A stretch of 64,000 nucleotides of DNA from Aliiroseovarius sp. Z3 (GTDB lineage Bacteria; Pseudomonadota; Alphaproteobacteria; Rhodobacterales; Rhodobacteraceae): positions 1 through 64,000 of the forward strand of contig NZ_JAFMZK010000008.1 of assembly GCF_029105185.1 (NCBI RefSeq). The letters run 5' to 3'. Of the stretch, positions 60,488 through 64,000 are shown one piece after another. A program made the translations under genes and the position numbers. Each line of letters opens with the position of its first letter. The first letter of the stretch is position 1. Under the pieces are notes generated by a model, which did not search any database, was not told where the DNA came from, and worked only from the letters and a program-made list of their open reading frames with translations.

Positions 60488-61678
60488 TTATATCCGCGTC
60501 CTGATCCAGTGGCGGGACAGGGCGTGAAACCCCATTCCGGTGCGCGCCCGAATGCGTGGGGCCAGCTTGATGAACCACAGCCGGTAGTAAAGGAAATTGA
60601 CCAGTTCGGCCCATTTCAGCATCAGGTTCAGCCGTAGTCGCACCCTACCCGTAGCGCGGGACAGCACGATGCGGTGCACGTCGACCATGCGACCGCCATA
60701 GGACAGTTTATAGGGATAGCTGCCCATCCCACCCTCGATCCGCGTGACGCCTTGCTTGATCATGCTTTCGATCAACTGAACCAGACCGACCTTGCCGATG
60801 CTCAGCTTGTCGGCGGTGTCGTCCAGGCTGCGGGCAGGCAGACGCCAGTGGCAGGTTTGCCCGGCGACCAACGCGAACTGGGTCGCCAGCGGCCCGTCCT
60901 TGCCCATTTGCGTGTGAAACTGCACCTGTTCCTTGTCCTCCAACCTGTCGGACAATTCTTGATAAAACGCACTGCTGCCCGGCCAGTCATGGAAATGACC
61001 GCCCTTGCCAACGGCCTGCCACTGGATGTTGTGAAAGGTGATGAAATCGGCAAAGGCGTCGGCGTCTGGAATGTCCACACGAGTGGTCATGTCAAACGCG
61101 GCTTCAAGCCCCTTCACATCGCGGCGATACTGGCTGCGGCGTTTCTTGGACAAGCTGGCAAGATAGCTGTCGAAGTCGCCCGGCAGATCAAAGACCGTAT
61201 GCGCGCCAGCGGGCTGGTCGGTGACCTCAACGGTCGAAAGGCTGGCACAGGCCCGGGCGGCTGCCAGCATGTGCGACAGGTCGGAAACCGGCGTCAGGCT
61301 GATCGCGTCGGCCAGCCCTGTATCCAGAAGCCCCGCACAAGTGGCGGTCCACATCGCGCCCATCGCGTCGGGTTGGACGGGCAGGGTGAAGATCAGGCAA
61401 TGCGGATCGGTTCCGGCCAGCCGGGCCAGCGTCAGCGGCACTGGTCCCGCCCAAATGCGTTCGATGCTGAACGGCAGGATGCCGACAAGGGCATCATCTT
61501 GGCGCAGAACAAGGCACCGAAGCCGTTGGGTCTGACCAAAGTGCCGCCACCGGGCAGCGAACCACCCCGGGGTCAGATAAATATCTGCCCCGGTCTGGTC
61601 AGCCAGCGCATCCCATTCGTCTGCCAGTGCCAGAACCTCAGCAGGATCGTCCAGCCATTCATGGTCAAAGCCTGCCAT
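60488..61678 (-). CDS. GNAT (CelD/BcsL-like) acyltransferase (2)
   Basis: 396-aa protein of the CelD/BcsL acetyltransferase group. It includes LTPGWFAARWRHFGQ, the SLSKKRRSQYRRDVKGLEAAF helix, and C-terminal IGKVGLVQLIESMIKQGVTRIEGGMGSYPYKLSYGG. The ATG overlaps the GT2 stop by 1 nt (TGATG), and 8 nt separate it from gene (1). It probably modifies polysaccharide or a lipid carrier. The exact acyl group is unknown. Confidence 0.8.
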   Translation of the reverse strand: MAGFDHEWLDDPAEVLALADEWDALADQTGADIYLTPGWFAARWRHFGQTQRLRCLVLRQDDALVGILPFSIERIWAGPVPLTLARLAGTDPHCLIFTLPVQPDAMGAMWTATCAGLLDTGLADAISLTPVSDLSHMLAAARACASLSTVEVTDQPAGAHTVFDLPGDFDSYLASLSKKRRSQYRRDVKGLEAAFDMTTRVDIPDADAFADFITFHNIQWQAVGKGGHFHDWPGSSAFYQELSDRLEDKEQVQFHTQMGKDGPLATQFALVAGQTCHWRLPARSLDDTADKLSIGKVGLVQLIESMIKQGVTRIEGGMGSYPYKLSYGGRMVDVHRIVLSRATGRVRLRLNLMLKWAELVNFLYYRLWFIKLAPRIRARTGMGFHALSRHWIRTRI

Positions 61679-62658
61679 CAGGACATCGGCTCCTTCCCCA
61701 GAAGCAGATATTGCAACGAGGCCAACGACAAACGCACCTTGGCCTTGGTCTCGGCATCGCTGCGCACAAGCCGCAACGCACCAAAAACCGCCAGCCGCAA
61801 CGCCGCCGACAGGATATAGATCAGCTTGGCCCCCAGATAGCCCAGCGTCCCGTGATGCTTGCGCGAATAGATCAGGTGGCTTTTCTGCATCTGGACATAC
61901 ATGCGCGACCGAATTTGCGAGGTGCTTTTCGACCCGCCATCCAGATGGATGATCTGCGCCTCGGGCGTGAACACGCAGCGCCACCCGGCCTGACGGATGC
62001 GATAGCACCAGTCGGCTTCCTCGGAATAGACGAAATAGGCGTCGTCCAGCGGGCCAACCTTGTCCAGCACAGGACGCGGGACCAGCATGAACATGCCCGA
62101 CACGACATCTACGTCGCGTTCGGATTTGCGATCCCAATCGGTGTACCACGGGCGGCCAAAGAATGGATGTATCCCGTCCAGCCGCATCAGGCCCAGGCTG
62201 ACAATCAGCAGGTTCACCAACCCCGGTTCGGCAAAGCCCGTGCGCTGGATCACGTCCGGGCCTTCCATGACCTGACAACCGACGCAGCCCACATCCGGGT
62301 GCCGCGACAGCCAGTCCAGCATCTTGTCGATTGCGCCATCCAGGATGATCGTGTCCGGGTTCAGAAGCAGAACATGCGCCCCGCGCGCCACCGCCAGCCC
62401 CTGATTGTTTGCTGCCGCGAACCCGTTGTTTTCGGCGTTGGCGATCAGAACGGCATCCGGAAACTCGGCGGCCACCATCTCGGCCGATCCGTCCGCGCTG
62501 GCATTATCGACGACAATCAATTCGCATGAGGCCCGGGTCTGATCGATGATCGATTGCAAACAGTCCCGCAACAAGTCGCAGGTGTTCCAGTTCACGATGA
62601 TCACCGAGACGTCAAACGGCCCGTCATTCGCTTCATTGGGGGTTTGTACTGCCTTCAT
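61678..62658 (-). CDS. GT2 glycosyltransferase (WbbL/rhamnosyltransferase-like)
   Basis: 326-aa GT-A transferase. Motifs: VSVIIVNWNTCDLLRDCL, LIVVDNASADGS, LLNPDTIILDGA (DxD-like) and MFMLVPRPVLDKVGPLDDAYFVYSEEADWCYRIRQAG (ED motif), then a C-terminal amphipathic/hydrophobic helix. Close to the WbbL rhamnosyltransferase group. It should add a sugar to a lipid-linked polysaccharide precursor. It is the first gene of the leftward operon GT2-GNAT-GNAT-deacetylase. Confidence 0.87.
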   Translation of the reverse strand: MKAVQTPNEANDGPFDVSVIIVNWNTCDLLRDCLQSIIDQTRASCELIVVDNASADGSAEMVAAEFPDAVLIANAENNGFAAANNQGLAVARGAHVLLLNPDTIILDGAIDKMLDWLSRHPDVGCVGCQVMEGPDVIQRTGFAEPGLVNLLIVSLGLMRLDGIHPFFGRPWYTDWDRKSERDVDVVSGMFMLVPRPVLDKVGPLDDAYFVYSEEADWCYRIRQAGWRCVFTPEAQIIHLDGGSKSTSQIRSRMYVQMQKSHLIYSRKHHGTLGYLGAKLIYILSAALRLAVFGALRLVRSDAETKAKVRLSLASLQYLLLGKEPMS

Positions 62659-62826
62659 TCGTAAAGTATCTCTTAAACAACAACCAAATATCTATTATTT
62701 TACGCTACATAGACTGATATAATGATCTGAAAGCGCGTTATAGGGTCTGGTATCTACTGTCTGGACCATAATTTCAATTGAATGCGACGATATTGCGTCG
62801 ATCTTCGTTTATTATCGGGATCCTTA

Positions 62827-63912
62827 ATGGACATCGAATGTTTGCAGGAATTGGGGCCCGAGCAGAAGGCAGAGTGGGATGCCTTCCTCTCCGCGTCGCC
62901 TTTTCAACATCCAAGGCAAGACCACCGTTTCGCCCAAACCGAACGCGTCGATGGGGCGGATGTTCTGTTTGTGCTGGGTCGTGTTGACGGGGCGCTGGCC
63001 GGGGTTGGTCTGCTGTCGCGCACGCCGCACCCGTTTCTGGCGTCCCGCTATCGCGACGCAATTTTCCTGAGCGGACCGGTCTGCAACGATGCACCGGCGA
63101 TGATTGCGTTCCTGAATGCCGCCTTCGCCCACCCGGAAATTGCGCGCATCGGGCGTGTCAGGATCACACCTTATTGGCTGGAAGATGACGCGCAGGCGCT
63201 GCACCGCCTGCTGGAGGACAACCGGTTTGCCCTGTCCAGTGACGGCATTTTTCGCGATACCGGTTTGATCGATATCACCCCCGATCCTGATGAAATCATG
63301 TCGCGGTTTTCCAAAAGCGCGCGGCGCGAAGTGCGGCGGGCGGAAAGGGCGGGTGTGTCTGTCAGGCCGATCACAACGCGCGACGGCGCACTGGAATTCC
63401 TGCACAGCCTGAACCGGCTTCGCGTGAGTCGCGGGTTGTTTGCATTGGCCGAGGACAGCTTTGTTCAGAGCTTTGATGACATCTATGAAGCCGGTGATAT
63501 GGGGATCTTGTTGGGCGCGTTCAGCGACGGGGCTTTCATCAGTGGGCTGTTGATGTATCGCAGTGCGCACACCGCGCATGGACGCCATTTCACCACGGAA
63601 ACCGAGCTTCTGCACGCGCTGAAAAATCTCAGGATATCACCGCTGTTATGGCTTGAGGGGATGATCTGGGCGCGCTCCAAGGGATGTGCTTCTCTGGATG
63701 TCGAGGGGTATGTTGAAACGACCGACAAGTCGGACAAGAAATACAACATCTACAAATACAAATCCGAACTCGCCCCGAAAGCCGTCATTCGGATTGGCGA
63801 ACGCAGCCGGATTGCAAACGGGTTTCTACATGTCACCGGCAATGGCAAAGAGGTGTTGAAGGCCGCGGCAAGGCGGCGGTATCGGGCGCTGAAAGGGTTG
63901 GATGATGACTGA
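62827..63912 (+). CDS. FemAB/GNAT-type acyltransferase (3)
   Basis: 361-aa protein of the same group as the gene at 59451-60479 (third in the cluster). Features: PFQHPRQDHRFAQTE near the N-terminus, MSRFSKSARREVRRAERAGVSVRP, RFGV-like FTTETELLHALKNLRISPLLWLEGMIWARSKG and DVEGYVETTDKSDKKYNIYKYKSELAP. ATG at 62827 is chosen by fit; a further in-frame ATG lies upstream at 62782. It is transcribed away from the GT2 operon, with a 168-bp A+T-rich gap between. Confidence 0.8.
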   Translation: MDIECLQELGPEQKAEWDAFLSASPFQHPRQDHRFAQTERVDGADVLFVLGRVDGALAGVGLLSRTPHPFLASRYRDAIFLSGPVCNDAPAMIAFLNAAFAHPEIARIGRVRITPYWLEDDAQALHRLLEDNRFALSSDGIFRDTGLIDITPDPDEIMSRFSKSARREVRRAERAGVSVRPITTRDGALEFLHSLNRLRVSRGLFALAEDSFVQSFDDIYEAGDMGILLGAFSDGAFISGLLMYRSAHTAHGRHFTTETELLHALKNLRISPLLWLEGMIWARSKGCASLDVEGYVETTDKSDKKYNIYKYKSELAPKAVIRIGERSRIANGFLHVTGNGKEVLKAAARRRYRALKGLDDD

Positions 63913-64000
63913 GCTGACGCGCCAGCATCTGGATTGCGGTGACCCCACGCCATCGCTGTGGTCCTTGCTATCGCGTGATCCCGATGGCGGGTTGGAACCT
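63902..64000 (+). CDS. Partial gene at the right window edge
   Basis: First 33 codons of a frame beginning MMTELTRQHLDCGDPTPSLW. The start overlaps the end of the preceding GNAT gene by 11 nt (ATG at 63902 or 63905), which suggests the same operon. Too short to identify. Confidence 0.5.
   Translation, partial: MMTELTRQHLDCGDPTPSLWSLLSRDPDGGLEP

Overview
The window looks like part of an extrachromosomal replicon of a marine alphaproteobacterium of the Rhodobacterales (Roseobacter group). Three things point there: a DnaA-like plasmid replication initiator next to parAB, a typical rhodobacteral nir/nor denitrification island, and roseobacter-type tmpAB phosphonate genes. GC content is high over most of the window and visibly lower inside a transposon at 6.2-17.8 kb.

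Layout. (1) 0.2-4.4 kb, plasmid backbone: a ccdAB toxin-antitoxin pair, parB, parA, an origin-like spacer with repeated GGGGACA motifs, and the initiator gene. Two identical 16-bp palindromes (TGTCCCCGCGGGGACA) are candidate parS sites. (2) 4.4-18.1 kb: an arsR/SRPBCC/VOC/GST operon whose GST gene is split by an 11,614-bp Tn3-family transposon. The element has 38-bp terminal repeats, a CCAAT target duplication, tnpA and tnpR. Its cargo is a PmrAB-like two-component system divergent from a four-gene lipid A/envelope-glycosylation operon, plus a lone alpha/beta hydrolase. (3) 18.2-27.6 kb, catabolism and uptake: tmpB-tmpA with a LysR regulator, bioMNY biotin transport, an Asp/Glu racemase-like gene with an M24 hydrolase, and a LuxR-HTH/hydrolase fusion. 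(4) 27.8-56.9 kb, denitrification island: norCBQDEF and two small membrane proteins, nnrS, hemA, feoABC, ubiX-ubiD, ubiTUV with a DUF2478 gene, a CbiX-like gene, nirN-J-H-G-DL-F-C-E, a cupredoxin, a NirT-like multihaem protein fused to an ethylbenzene-dehydrogenase-type haem domain, and nirS. (5) 57.3-64 kb: surface polysaccharide genes (O-antigen ligase/polymerase, polysaccharide deacetylase, three FemAB/GNAT-type proteins, a GT2), running off the right end.

How it works together. Region 4 reads as a self-contained package for anaerobic nitrite and NO respiration. It encodes the reductases (NirS, NorCB), haem d1 synthesis (NirE, D/L, G, H, J, F, N), NorCB maturation (NorQ, NorD), general haem supply (HemA), ferrous iron import (FeoABC) and O2-independent ubiquinone synthesis (UbiTUV with UbiD/UbiX). 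Seven boxes of the TTGAC-N4-GTCAA (Dnr/NnrR/Fnr) type precede norC, nnrS, hemA, feoA, ubiD/ubiT, nirE and nirS, which suggests one regulator (not encoded here) controls all of it. No nitrate reductase or N2O reductase gene is in the window.

The items most worth a second look are the transposon-borne PmrAB-like/lipid A cassette with its PmrA-box-like operator, the NirT/EBDH fusion, the structured element upstream of hemA, the REP-like palindrome that supplies the N-terminus of nirC, and an apparent ATT start for ubiD.
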